Assembly: GCA_001600175.1 (NCBI GenBank)
Contig: BCJC01000001.1
Location: 682,001 to 746,000, forward strand
Direction of reading: 5' to 3'
DNA length: 64,000 nt
Source of the DNA: Erythrobasidium yunnanense
Taxonomy: Eukaryota > Basidiomycota > Cystobasidiomycetes > Erythrobasidiales > Erythrobasidiaceae
In this document: positions 45,175 through 56,682 of the stretch, piece by piece
Layout: every line of letters starts with the position of its first letter
How positions within the stretch are numbered: position 1 is the first letter of the stretch
The notes under the pieces: generated by a model
Told to the model about the DNA's origin: nothing
Databases searched by the model: none
Seen by the model: only the letters and a program-made list of their open reading frames with translations
Translations under genes and position numbers: made by a program

Positions 45175-48100
45175 ATGGCCTCAACGCGAGACACCATCAA
45201 GGTCGTGTGCCGGCAAGCCAAATTCGAGCCATTCGCAGGACCAATACAGCACATCTGACATTGCTATGTGTACTCTACCTGGTTCTGGCTTGATCCTGCA
45301 GGTTTCGGCCGCCCAATGCGCTCGAGCTTCGCGAGAATGGAAACATCGTCGTTGACATTGACGATGAAACGAGCACCAACGTCAAGCTCAAAGGCGTCAG
45401 CGACCCTGCTGGAGGCTTCAACTTTGACCGCGCGTTCGGGATGCAGTCTACTCAAGAAGAGATCTTTGAATACGGCGTCCGCGGTATCGTCGAAGAGGTC
45501 GTTGCTGGATACAACGGTACCGTCTTCGCTTATGGTCAGACCGGTTCTGGAAAGTCCTTTACAATGATGGTACGCTACTTACCACGGCTCGCTTTGATCT
45601 GGTTCTACTGACCGCTAATGCACGTGTGCCTGTGCATGCGATTATAGGGAGCAAGTATCGATGATCCAAAGCTCCGCGGTCTGATACCCAGGATCACCGA
45701 CCAGATCTTCAACACGATATTGAATAGCCCGGCCAATGTCGAGTATATCGTCAAGGTCTCATACATGGAGATCTACATGGTATCGTCGCATACTCCTTTC
45801 AGACCTCTAAAATTGCTGACATGGCTCACAGGAACGTATACGCGATCTTCTAGCACGTTAGTCTGCCATCTTTCGCGAATTCAGTAAGCAGGCTAACAGA
45901 TTCGCGATTGTCTACAGCCCAGAACGACAATTTGCCGATTCACGAAGACAAAGCGCGTGGTGTATATGTGAAGAACCTTTCCGACGTGTATGTCAGCTCG
46001 CCGGAGGAGGTCTACGATATTATGCGACAAGGAGGCATGGCTCGAGCGGTTACTTCCACAAGTAAGCGATGCGATTATTGTAACCTATAGTTCAATACTG
46101 ATAAACCTTCTTCAAGACATGAACGCTGAGTCTTCACGCTCTCATTCCATCTTCGTAACGACAATAATGCAGCGGAACACGGACACTGGCACCCAAAAGA
46201 CCGGTAACCTCTACCTTGTCGATCTTGCAGGTTCAGAGAAGGTCGGAAAGACCGGCGCGAGCGGGCAAACGCTCGAAGAAGCAAAGAAGATCAACAAGTC
46301 CCTTTCGGCACTTGGCATGGTCATCAACGCTCTTACAGACGGCAAATCCAGCCATATCCCATATAGAGACTCCAAACTCACAAGGTGAGAATTGCGCCTG
46401 TCTATCGACTATGTATGCTGATATGACGTTTCCTGTCGGCAGAATACTGCAAGAGTCGCTAGGTGGTAACTCCCGCACGACTCTGATCATCAATTGCTCT
46501 CCCTGCGAGTACAATGAAGCCGAAACGCTGTCGACTTTGCGATTCGGAATGCGCGCCAAGTCCATCAAGAACAAGGCCAGAATCAATGCCGAGCTATCGC
46601 CTTCGGAGCTAAAAGCTTTGCTCAAGAAGGCCCAGCGCGATGTTGGCAACTATCAGCTATATGTCGGTCTGGTCGAGCAGGAACTGTCGACCTGGAGAAG
46701 TGGAGGTACTGTCGATAAAGCGCAATGGGCGAGTATGGAGCGGGCTCTGGGTTTGGCGCCTGGAGAAGCAAATGCGCTCGTCAATCGGACAGATACAACG
46801 AGTCCAACACCTGCATCTGGAGCCTCTACTAATGGCCGTGCCACACCTCGGACGCCAGCCCTAGACTCCCTGAAAGACCTCGCGAGCCGGCCACAAACAC
46901 CTAGTCAGTCTGGGCTTGACAAAGACGAGCGGGACGATTTCCTCAAGCGAGAGAATGAGCTGATAGACCAGCTCACCGAGAAGGAGTCGGCCCTCAGCAA
47001 TCAGGAGCGGCAGATGAGAGAGCTCCAAGAAGAATTAGCAACTTTCAGAGTGCAAGAAAGTGCAATGGCCAATGAGAACAAGAATATGGCCTCGGAAGTC
47101 GCGGAGCTCAAGCTACAACTAGAAAGACTCGCGTACGAAAGCAAAGAAGCTGCTATCTCGAATGAAGCTGCGAAGGAACAGAATAACGATCTTACATCCG
47201 AGCTGGAAGAGCTTCGAAAGTCCCTGGCGGACATGAAGGTTGCCCAGAAGACTGCTTCGAGCGAGGACAAGGAGAAGAAGAAGGCTGAAAGGCTGGCACG
47301 CTTGATGGGCACGTTCGAGAACGAAGCAATGTCAGAGAAGGAAGAGCAAGTCCGATCTACTCTGTTCAAGCTGGACCAAGCAGTAGACAGCGAGGCTGTA
47401 CTGTCAACCGAAGATATGTCTTTGCTGCGCAAACAGCTGGTAGAGTCGCAAAGCATGGCAAGAGCAGAGTCCGAGAAGGCTAGAAGGACAACACAAGACT
47501 ATGATACCATGGCTAGGCGTAACCAAGAGCTAGAGACCAGGGTCGCATCGCTTGAGCAGGAGTGTGAGGAGTTGCTTGACAAGGGTGCGAATGGAGACGA
47601 CAATGGCGAGGATGTGCGGGTGAGTGCTCTCGCATACTTGCTTCAAGCACAGCTAACAAGCAAATTGGCAGTCAAAGCTTGAATCTCAACACGCGGCACG
47701 CCGCGAAGCCTTACAATCAGAGGCCACTGAAGCTAGAATGCAGCTGGATGTCCGTATGAAGGAGATCGCAGAGCTCAAAGCGACCGTAATATCCCTGCAA
47801 AGCGCAAACGATGAGCTGAAGCGAGCCTTCGCTGTCGCTGCAGCTGCGAGCGAGGGTGGTAAGAATCTGGCTGAGAGCGCCAAGGAGATGGAGAGGATAC
47901 GCAGGACGATGACCTCTCAGCTGGCCGACTTCGACAACATGAAGAAGTCCCTTATGCGTGATCTGCAAGACCGATGTGAAAAGGTCGTCGAGCTCGAGAT
48001 CTCGCTGGACGAGACCAGAGAGCAGTACAACAATGTGTTGAGAAATAGCAACAGTAAGGCGCAACAGCGTAAGATGGAATTCTTGACACGCAATCTGGAT

Positions 48101-48519
48101 CAGCTCGCTATCGTGCAGCGACAGGTGCGTGAACTCCCCAAGTAACCCCTGCCCGATACTGATAGTATTTCCTCCAGCTTGTCGAGCAGAACGGCTCCCT
48201 CAAGAGGGAAGTCGCGTTGGCAGAAAAGCGTTTGCTAGCGCGCATAGAGCGAATCCAGAATCTGGAAACACTGCTGCAAGACGCGCAAGACAAGCTTGCT
48301 GCAAACAATGCTCGCTTCGAGGTTCAGATACAGAGCGTACGAGAGAAGATGGACCAGGCGCGTGCACTACAGCGCTCTGGCGTTGGCATCGGTGGAGCTC
48401 TCAACATTGGCTCGCGCATAGCCAAACCGCTTCGCGGTGGAGGTGGGGCGCCAGCAGCAGAGGCTGCGCCTGCCAAGTCGCTAGATGCAAAGCGAAGTTC
48501 GTGGTTCTTCAGCAATTAA
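45175..48519 (+). CDS. Kinesin-1 heavy chain (conventional kinesin)
   Basis: Nine exons (45175-45212, 45302-45569, 45648-45779, 45832-45856, 45918-46061, 46117-46384, 46443-47619, 47672-48124, 48178-48519) give 948 residues. The motor starts [14 protein letters not shown] and has the P-loop [13 protein letters not shown], switch [12 protein letters not shown], switch [19 protein letters not shown] and the neck [14 protein letters not shown]. Long coiled coils follow (residues about 440-830), interrupted by a Pro/Thr-rich hinge ([16 protein letters not shown]). The tail contains [20 protein letters not shown] with the IAKP-like element [10 protein letters not shown], the autoinhibitory motif of kinesin-1. 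It moves organelles and dynein toward microtubule plus ends in hyphae. Intron 1 has a GC donor (GCAAGC at 45213). Confidence 0.94.
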
Positions 48520-48819
48520 GGGTATGTTAGCAATAGATGGGACTTTCTTCCGCAAGCATCGCCAAAATAAGTCACTCGTCACCCCTCGTTCAGTACAGGC
48601 AGATACGTTGTTCTTGTAGTAGCAGAGGTCCTTTCGCATATAATCTCGTTCAATCTGGTCACTCTAGGCGACTACCTTCTCGAGGCGTGGCAAGCATCCT
48701 GACTTGACTCAGCCCCATTTTCTTCCCTTCTTGCCTGGGGTTCCTTTGCTTCGCCTATCAATAATTCTCCTTGCGATCTGAACGCGCTTGCGTCTGACTA
48801 TCCAGGAAGAATCGCCAAA
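48520..48819. other. Intergenic region
   Basis: About 300 bp between kinesin and the Rad14 homologue, with no recognised feature. Confidence 0.3.
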
Positions 48820-50191
48820 ATGGACGGCAATTCGAGCGCATCAACATCGACCGCGGCTGCTGGCGGAATGAGCGAAGCTGAACGACAGCGGATCATCAAT
48901 GAGAAGCGTCTGCGAGGTAGGCGATGGCAGCCAGACTTGACACGTTAAGTTGCATGCTGATGTAATGGGCACTTTATTGCAGTGAAAGCCATGCATCGCG
49001 AGAAGGAGGCGCAAACAAGACAGACTACTGAAGTTCGCAATCAGAATAATAAGAGACCGCTCGAGATCACCCCTGCTACGTCCACTTCACCCACGGCACC
49101 GAATACCCGATCCTACCCCTCCGCTATGTCGGGAAGCTCGCTGCGCAATGCTACTACATCAGTCGGCGCTCTTCAGAACCTTACTATGGACTCTGGCATG
49201 GGGAAGAGCCCAGACAAGGGTAAAGGCCGGTTAGGGCGAGATGGTTTTCCTATAGAAGACGATCCGAACAAGGTAGCTTCACAGCTTTTTCGTGTACTAG
49301 TAGCTCAGCTGATATGTCTTTACAGCCTCTGCCTAATCGCCTAGGCAAATATCTGGAATACGACCTGTCAACTCTGAAGAACTCGAAAGGAGGTTTCTTG
49401 CTGGATAATGAAGTGGAAGACCCGAAGGAGAAGCGTCAGCGTCAACAAGAGGCAGATCTTAAACAGAAGCGAATGGAGGCAATGCAGAAGCAAGGCTTGC
49501 TGGGCGAGCTCTTCATGTCGCTGGACGATCGCCAAAATCCGAAATGTAAGATATGCGGAAGCACAGACATCGATCTTACTTTCCATAAAGTATTCTATAC
49601 CAATGTATGCGCAAAGTGCAAGCACGAGAACCCGGAAAGGTTCTCCCTCCTTACCAAGACGGAATGCAAGGAGGATTACCTGTTGACAGACCGTAGGGCG
49701 CTTCTCTGTATGTGTGAGCTATGCGTATGCTGAAAGTATCGTGCCGCCAGCCGAACTGCGCGATACAGACATTCTACCGCATCTGTTACGACCGAATCCG
49801 CATCGCTCAACATATTCAAACATGATGCTATTCCTTCGCGAGCAAGTAGAAGCCTTCGCGTTCAGCGATAAGAAGTGGGGATCGACAGAAGCGCTCGATG
49901 CAGAATTTGAGCGCCGGCAACTGGAAAAGAAGAAAAAGAAGAACAAGAAGTTCGAAGAATCGCTAAAGGATTTGAGAAGGCGAACGACAACCAATCGCTG
50001 GCACGAGAGGAAACAGGCGGAACATACGCATACATTCTCGGATGCGTCCTTTACGAATCAAGCGGGACAGTCGGTCAAAGCGTGCACGGAGTGCGGAGTA
50101 CGTCATGCTACATTGTCTATCTTCTCTTAAATTCTACTTACACATGCTAACACTCTATCTGCAGCTGGAGATCGAAGTCGAGGACTTCTAG
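48820..50191 (+). CDS. RAD14: Rad14/XPA nucleotide excision repair protein
   Basis: Five exons (48820-48916, 48983-49272, 49326-49692, 49751-50097, 50165-50191) give 375 residues. The XPA zinc finger is CKICGSTDIDLTFHKVF followed by NVCAKCKHENPERFSLLTK; the DNA-binding subdomain reads TECKEDYLLTDPELRDTDIL, then LLRPNPHRSTYSNMMLFLRE and KWGSTEALDAEFERR. It recognises kinked DNA at lesions and positions the XPF-ERCC1 nuclease. The N-terminus (AERQRIINEKRLRVKAMHRE) is the usual basic helix; a Ser/Thr-rich linker follows. The C-terminus contains KACTECGLEIEVEDF, a paired-cysteine end of the type seen in fungal homologues. The last exon is 27 nt. Confidence 0.92.
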
Positions 50192-50274
50192 ATCAAGCGA
50201 TCGTTGTGTTCAAATGCTATGCAAAATGCTCTAGCTGTGGACCTCTTTATTGCCCCACAAACGTTCACCGTAGC

Positions 50275-52031
50275 CTAACGAATCGTTAGTCTATATCTGC
50301 GTCGGTGTCGTTGCCGCTCACGTTGGAAGATCCAGGGCATCGGGGTCAGGATTAGAGCGATACCAGCCAGCAGACATGACGCTCCAGGAATACCTAATGC
50401 ACGATACATCTACCTCAGGATTAGTACACGACAACAAGCCTGGAGCACCCACGGTCTAGCGCAAGGCGTGAAGCGTGTCAGAGCTCACCTGGGTGCTGAA
50501 AAGTGGGAATGAGCAAGCCAGTAAGGCACGCGAGAAGACTCCAGCCGCTAGAGCGGATGCTGCTTGCTTCAGGTAGAGATCGACGAGAAAGGCTACACAA
50601 ATTCGGTGTTCAGCGGGCTCCTTTGGCCAACAATCGCCGGACCTACGGATCAAGCCAGTAAAGACTATCAGAGTTCCCAAACTGAAAAGGAACATGCCTA
50701 GAAGATCCCCGAACCAGTGCGTGTGCCTATACGAGCAGAAGGCTATTAAAAACAGCGAGCTGATCGCCAACCGTCAGCAACGCTTCGACTGTGGCAGCAG
50801 TCGGTCTCACACTGGTATTGTCCAGCTACACCAGAAGATCATGGCAAAGCGGGCTTGTGGAGGAGGCCGCTGACCAGCTGGGAGCTTATTTTGCCATCGA
50901 GAGTAAGCGTGATCCTGCCCATAGCGCAGTATGAGGGCCCCGACAGCAAAACCGAGAACCAATGCTATGTAGGACAGGGCCAAACCTTCTTGCGACCAGC
51001 CGCGCACGCCGATGTATATCAACGGGAACACTGCCGAATTTGACTGAGCATCAGACGTGGGTAGACTTTGAAGAGGAGGGTACTTACCAGCGAAGAAGCC
51101 GTAGAAGAGACCGTACAGAACGCTGATATACAGGCATACCAAGGCTAGTACCGGCTCAGTAAACAAGAGCTTGAATGGCTGGATGAGAGCTGTCTTCATG
51201 CGGCTGACCAAGCTTGGTCGGACCGTATTTGGGAGCTGACCATACTTCCGATGGAGCAGAATTGGAGCGTAACTCTCGTCTACGCCTACGACTATAAGAA
51301 CGAAGGCGACGCTGGCCACGATAGCCGTTACGATGAGCATCCACCTCCATCCTGCACGCTTTACGATGAAACCTCCTACAAGAGGAGCAACGGCTGCTCC
51401 TTCGAATGCAAAGCATGCATAAGCTGCGCTATATCGATTTCTTTGGGCGGCATTTGTAAAGTCGGATATCGAAGCTGGGTGATTGTTCAAGGAACTCGAT
51501 CCGCTTACACCAGCTAAGAATCGGAAGATGATAAGCGCGGCGTAGTTGGGAGCATATGCTGCACCCCATGACCATGCGGCGAAAGAGGCATATGAAGCGA
51601 CATAGACGTTTCTTCGACCAAAGACATCGGATGCAGGGCCGAGGAAGAGAGGACCCATAGCGAAGCCGAGGACGAATAACGAAACTCCAACTATCGCAGC
51701 TTCTCGCGATACGTGATAGTATTCCGCAGCATCTGTCAATGCCGGCGCGAGAGCTGAGGAGCCGAAGGTTAAAGCGCTATCATGGATGTTAGACCATTCA
51801 TGAACGCGTAAATTACGAGTCTTACAATGTCGCGAAGCTCAAGATGGTATTATTGCGAATCTTTGAGATCCAGCAGAAAAAGTCAGGAGCTGGTCCAAGC
51901 AAGTAGAGAGACTGTGATGCGGGCACCTTCTTTGCACGAGACCATAAGATTGGATTCTCGTCTCCCTCCAGCGCCGGTAGAGCAGCAGCTTCTTGCTTGC
52001 CGCCTAAGTCGGTTGCCGGAGCCGCAGCCAT
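50275..52031 (-). CDS. MFS transporter (DHA1 drug/polyamine type)
   Basis: Six exons on the minus strand (51826-52031, 51088-51776, 50832-51030, 50647-50759, 50489-50592, 50275-50409) give 481 residues with phases closing. Twelve hydrophobic segments can be traced. The MFS signature between helices 2 and 3 is GPLFLGPASDVFGRRNVYV; helix 4 has IIFRFLAGVSGSSSLNNHPA; helix 5 ends GGFIVKRAGWRWML, the antiporter-type motif C region; the C-terminal half has GVRGWSQEGLALSYIAL and GVFSRALLACSFPLFSTQ. The pattern fits fungal proton antiporters of the DHA1 group exporting drugs or polyamines. The substrate cannot be told from sequence. The end of exon 3 is the least certain junction. Confidence 0.87.
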
Positions 52032-52560
52032 GTCTGCAGCATCGAACGACGAGCTGATGATATATATGTATGCTTTTCCTTGATGTCTCGTCAAGTTGCA
52101 ATGGAGAAAAGCTGCTGTCCGCAATGAAGTAACTGCTCTTCAATATATTGCTGCTTGGTCATATCAACCGGGCCTCGCTTTGACTCCTGAGAAGGCCGAA
52201 TGCTGAAGTAGAGATACAGGATCTCTATGGCTATGTCTCCAGATGAGGGTTCTCTAACGCAGCTATAGAAGCCTTGACAATGTACCCCGAGGTCAAGCTT
52301 GCGCGACTGGCCTGACCGAAACTAAGACGTCGATGCAACGCGTCCGAAGCGAGCGTTCTTTGCTGCATGGTCCTCCTGCAATATGACAAGCTGAGACCAG
52401 AGTTGTTGTAGAGCCTGCCGCTCGGTTTCAAGGTCGAGAATGGCTGAGTTCATCGCTGGTCAAGTCTTGCGGTTGACGACTTTGTAGTACAGTTCATTGC
52501 CTCAGCAGTGCTCGGTATACGATAGAGAAGGTACTGACTGCCCACGCGGAGACTACAGCT
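52032..52560. other. Intergenic region upstream of MFS transporter
   Basis: About 530 bp between the MFS start and the end of the small membrane protein gene, both on the minus strand. Nothing else is recognised. Confidence 0.35.
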
Positions 52561-52851
52561 TCAATGCGCCTTTCCAGCAGACTTCGTTGAAAGATCTGGG
52601 ATCGTTTCAGGATGCTGTTGAAGATAATCCGAGGCTTTGATGCCAGCGTATGCGAATGCCATCAAGCCAAATGACATGGCGAGGCGGGTGTTGGGCGAAA
52701 GAGCTGAAGGCAAACATCAGACACAGGTCGACTTCGCGAGGTTGCGCACAGCAGCACCTCTGTAGCTCTGCCAGAGACTGCGACGTCGTATGATTTCCGC
52801 AGGAGAACGCGCAGAAGTGCTGCCTAGGTGTCCTTTCGGTATGCGTTGCAT
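52561..52851 (-). CDS. Small single-helix protein (78 residues)
   Basis: Exons 52758-52851 and 52561-52703 are joined by a 54-nt GT-AG intron in phase and give 78 residues. The first 30 residues are basic and rich in Ser and Arg with no acidic cluster (MQRIPKGHLGSTSARS, IIRRRSLW), as in mitochondrial targeting sequences. One hydrophobic helix follows (RLAMSFGLMAFAYAGIKASD), then a short polar tail (YLQQHPETIPDLS). I do not recognise a family. I infer a mitochondrial inner-membrane accessory protein, but the evidence is only layout, splice sites and a 102-bp gap to the next gene on the same strand. Confidence 0.5.
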
Positions 52852-52953
52852 TCTATTCGGGTCGGTAGGTCGCAAGGGTGTAGACTTCGAAGCTCGATGG
52901 GTTGCGTGCAGTATTAGCTCCTCATCTATTCTATGACGTCTAGCTGTGCGTGT

Positions 52954-54098
52954 CTAGTACTCCTGCCCATCTACGTTCACTCCCCATGGTTCACCAGGAG
53001 GCCACTTGGCGACTTGCTGTCTACCCTCCTTCTCCTTCTTGACGCTCTCTTCCCAACTCTCTGTGTCGCCCACACCTACTCCTGCGCCCAGCATATTCTT
53101 CTCGCACTCTTCAACAACGGAAGAAGGTGCTTTAGCCTTGTACTCTGCCCACATATTCCACCACCATTCGTGAGTGACTGTATCGTCTCCCTCTGCTATC
53201 CACTTCTCTCTAGGAGTAAGCCAAGGCTTAGCTACGATATAATGCAGATTCTTGACTCCTCCGTCTGACCACAGTTTGGGGTGCCAGTATCTGGCAGTCT
53301 TGATGGCGTTGTAGGTCCAGCCAACATTCTGCCATCGTCCTCTGAAATAGTTGGTGATGAAGTCTTGGTCAGGGAAGCTGAATGTCTTTACGAGAGGCGA
53401 GGTATAGAGGTATTCAATCATGTTCTCCAGGAGCTCTGGCGATGGGTGAAGTACGACCATACCGCTATTGAGAAGTGTATACGTGTTCCTGACGTCTGCC
53501 GTGACCTCAGTAGGCTTGCCAATCAGGCCTGCATCTGTCCAAGCGCAGTTCCAGGGACGCCTGCAAAGAACCGTCGTTAAACCTGCTTCTCACAGCGTTC
53601 ACACTCCATCACTTGCCAATCCTCTTCAGCCCACTTATCGCGACTCCAGTTGCAGACACATGCATGGTTGGCAGCGATCCAGTCTCTAGGCAGATCCATC
53701 TCGAGAAGCTCGTCCATGTTTTGCAGGACTAGCATATCGGCGTCTAGCATAGCAACGCGCTGCATACAAGTATGAGCTCTTAAAGTTGCCAACGTATCGA
53801 GTGTACTCACATCAAAGCCAGACAGGCCGAATGCCCTCAGCTTGTCCCAAGTATCGGCGAATCGGGCAGCCACGACTGAGACTTCAACTTGAGGACGCAG
53901 TACATCCACGTTCATAGTCTTGCATCCTGCATCTTTGAGAGCTTGGACTGACGATTCGGGAAGAGAGGGAGTGATGAGGACATAGAGGGGATATTTGGAC
54001 TTGACCCGCTTGAGCGAGTAATCGAGTAGGACGGTAGCAGCAAGGTAGTTTGAGCGAGTCAGCAGGACCACCCAGGCCTTCTCTGATACAGCGGGCAT
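52954..54098 (-). CDS. Glycosyltransferase family 8 protein (galactinol synthase/glycogenin-like)
   Basis: Exons 53811-54098, 53617-53759 and 52954-53560 give 345 residues. The GT8 fold is clear: AWVVLLTRSNYLAATVLLDY and YPLYVLITPSLPESS (nucleotide-sugar site), VAMLDADMLVLQNMDELLEM with the metal-binding DxD, then NSGMVVLHPSPELLENM, FPDQDFITNYFRGRW and HYIVAKPW, where the second metal-binding His is expected. These retaining enzymes transfer glucose or galactose from UDP-sugars; the acceptor is unknown. There is no signal peptide, so it is probably cytosolic. Intron 2 starts GCAAGT (GC-AG); a nearby GT donor would break the frame before RPWNCAWTDAG. It is divergent from the bL35m gene. Confidence 0.85.
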
Positions 54099-54298
54099 CT
54101 TGCTTTCTTCGCGAGGGAGATCGATGACAGATCCGGGACAGGCCTCGTTGGACTAAGATGTAGGCCTTTCTAGGTTTGCAGAGAGTGTACGGAAGTAGGG
54201 AAAGTGATTGTATATATGCGAAAAGCTACTTTCGTTGACCCAGTCAGTCCGCGATAGCGAAAGCGTGCTTCTTGCTCTTTCTAATTTCGACTTTCAAG

Positions 54299-54811
54299 AT
54301 GCAGGCGGTTCTTCGAAGTCTACCGCTGAGACGACTCGCACAATCATCCTTATCACTTTCAATATCTCGCGCTGCGCCCTGCCGGACATCTGTACTGGGC
54401 CATGTTTCGGCAATTTCACGCTGGACACCTTCGCTGGCTCGCAGTATAGGCAGCTCAGTTCCAAAGAAGCCAAAAATCAAGATGAAGACTCATGTACGCG
54501 GCAGTGTTTTAAGCCGATAGACATATGGCCGACAATATGCTTTGCTTTTACAGAAAGGTGCAGCGAAGCGGTGGGCTGCGATAGCAAGCGGGCAGTTCAA
54601 GAGGGTACTTCGCATCACTCCACGTCGCAGTGTCTACGTTGCTAATCAATGCTTGAATGCACAGGGCCGGCCTGGAAAGAGGCATCTAAATGTCACGCTC
54701 ACGCCGAAGCGATTGAATAGGCTAGGACAGACAGCATACGCGAATCCTGCGCAGAAGAAAGTGCTGAGGAAGCTAATGCCCGGTCAATGGTGCGTACTTG
54801 CGAGCTGCTAA
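54299..54811 (+). CDS. Mitochondrial large-subunit ribosomal protein bL35m
   Basis: Exons 54299-54493, 54554-54604 and 54665-54811 give 130 residues. The first 55 residues form a basic, Ser-rich mitochondrial presequence (MQAVLRSLPLRRLAQSSLSL). KIKMKTHKGAAKRWAAIASG with QFKR is the hallmark start of bL35, and GRPGKRHLN with RKLMPG matches its end. It belongs to the mitoribosome large subunit. The C-terminus (QWCVLASC) is unusual after RKLMPG; a further short exon cannot be excluded. Confidence 0.85.
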
Positions 54812-54969
54812 ATTCTTCTCAGCTGATCTTAGCCTTTCCAGATTGTGCAACGCCTTTGCAATATATACCCCTCGTTATATCTTCAGATAGGAAATGTACT
54901 ACTAGACACCCCAAGCTTGATAGATCGCAGAAGCCCTTACATGGTCAGGCGGCAATATTTGGCGAATCG

Positions 54970-56457
54970 CTATACCAAATTCTGCGTTATTGACTGGCCA
55001 TCTCCTTCAAAGCGTTGAAACTCACTTGAAATCTCTCCACTGAGCATCGAAACAAAGTCAAACCTTTGACATTTGGGCAGATTTTCCAGAAAATACAGCG
55101 CAGTGTCTAGCGCCTCCGTACTGCTTATACCTAATTAGCTCGATCCTTTTCACCAGACGAGTCTGACGGACTTGTCTTTCAGGCAGCTCAAGACGTTATC
55201 GACCACCTCAGGTGACAGATTGGACCCGAAAAGGTCAGGCAATGAGACGTTCGCGTCGGATATGCTCTACGAGTATACCTCACGTAAGCCTAGACCTTGG
55301 TGCGCTTACGGATACTTCATACCTCTAAGATACCCAGCCTGCTTTGCTGGTCGGACGAGTCCTTCCACCTCCGCTCAAACTCGAAGGTAGACTGTGGAGG
55401 CCGCAAGGTCGTCCGTGCCAGCGTCTTCAAGATGTCGTTTTGACCATTGTCCTGTATCAACGTCGCTTTTCTTTCTATCGGTGGAGTCAAGGCTGCTGCT
55501 ATCGCTCTTGTCCGCTGTTCGCGCTCGTTCCGCATCGCCTTGAAGTCCTTCTTCGCCGTTGCTGACGGCACCGCGGCTGGAGGAGCACTACTCGGTATGC
55601 TTGCAGTGCTTGGTATACTCTTTCCAGACGGTTTGAGCACTCGCGTCGAGACTGGAGCCAAAAGAGCGGGTCCCTTGGCATTATCACTAGAAGTCTCGGG
55701 CGTGATAGCCGCTTTCAGGTTGTCTTGCTTTGCCTTCACGTTGTTCGTACTTGCTGCAGGCGGGATGACAGCTGTTGCATTCACATTCTCTTTCGCCTTG
55801 CCCTGTGTACTCATTAGTATTGCTTTATAGCGAAAGGTGGCGAAAGAGTACCTTCTTCAGATCTGATACTTTTCTATCAGCTATCTCTGTCTCCAGAGAA
55901 GCAAGCTCAGTCTTCACGCCTTGGTTGCCGGGCTCTTCTTGAAGGGCCGCTTGCAAGTCTAGGTCAGAGACGTCAGCAATGTGACCTTCATCTGCCGAGG
56001 AAGTCGTACCTTGCATAGCAGTGTCTAATCTACTTAAGGCTCTTCTGGCTAAAGCTCGTCGGAATAGCGCTTTTACATTGCCAGCTGGCAACAGATTGAG
56101 GCTCCTTGTTGCATCCCTTTCGGCCTCTGCATATCTTAAGTCTACATCAGTATGCTTTCGATACATTCTGGATCCTCCGTACTTCTTCAGCTTCAGGTAC
56201 GCCATGGACCGATTCAGAGGATATCTGGGACAGCCTGGATTCAGACAAGAAGACGTGCTATCACAATGGAGGGATGCAATCACGTCGATTCGCTCGGATC
56301 CAGCTTCATAGCCTCGCCGTAGCAAGTAATGGCCTCGTCATAATTTCCTCGCTTGAAGGCATTGTTTCCCTGGGATTTGGCGCATCAGGCTGGGATCTTC
56401 AAGACAGAGTAAGGAGAGTTTGAGACGGACAGCTTCTTTCAATGCAACAGCGGCCAT
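54970..56457 (-). CDS. RPAP3/Spag1-like TPR cochaperone with RPAP3_C domain
   Basis: I model seven exons on the minus strand (56431-56457, 56284-56369, 56010-56224, 55852-55958, 55323-55802, 55172-55266, 54970-55120), 386 residues with phases closing. A TPR block opens the protein: ALKEAGNNAFKRGNYDEAIT, then YPLNRSMAYLKLKKYGG, ALFRRALARRALSRLDTA and DLQAALQEEPGNQGVKTEL. A disordered linker follows. The C-terminal RPAP3_C domain reads TFEFERRWKDSSDQQ, NLSPEVVDNVLSCLKD and LYFLENLPKCQRFDFVSML. RPAP3 links Hsp90 to the R2TP complex for assembly of RNA polymerase II and snoRNPs. The first exon is only 27 nt and the last two junctions rely on GTCCGT-type donors, so the ends are less sure. Confidence 0.8.
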
Positions 56458-56682
56458 CAGTGAGGAAGGTTGGGACAATGGCAACCCAAGCTATCGGAAG
56501 CCGGTGCAGAATGTCGATGAAAGAGCTTCACACGGACGACGCAATCATATTCAAGGTAGATTTATTGACATTGAGCTTAATTACTATGCGGACTTCAAAC
56601 ATAGAGGATACACTGGCCGAAACGCGCTCGGGGAAGATAGAATACACAGGTGAGCAGAAGATGTTTTGATAGCTATGAGACA

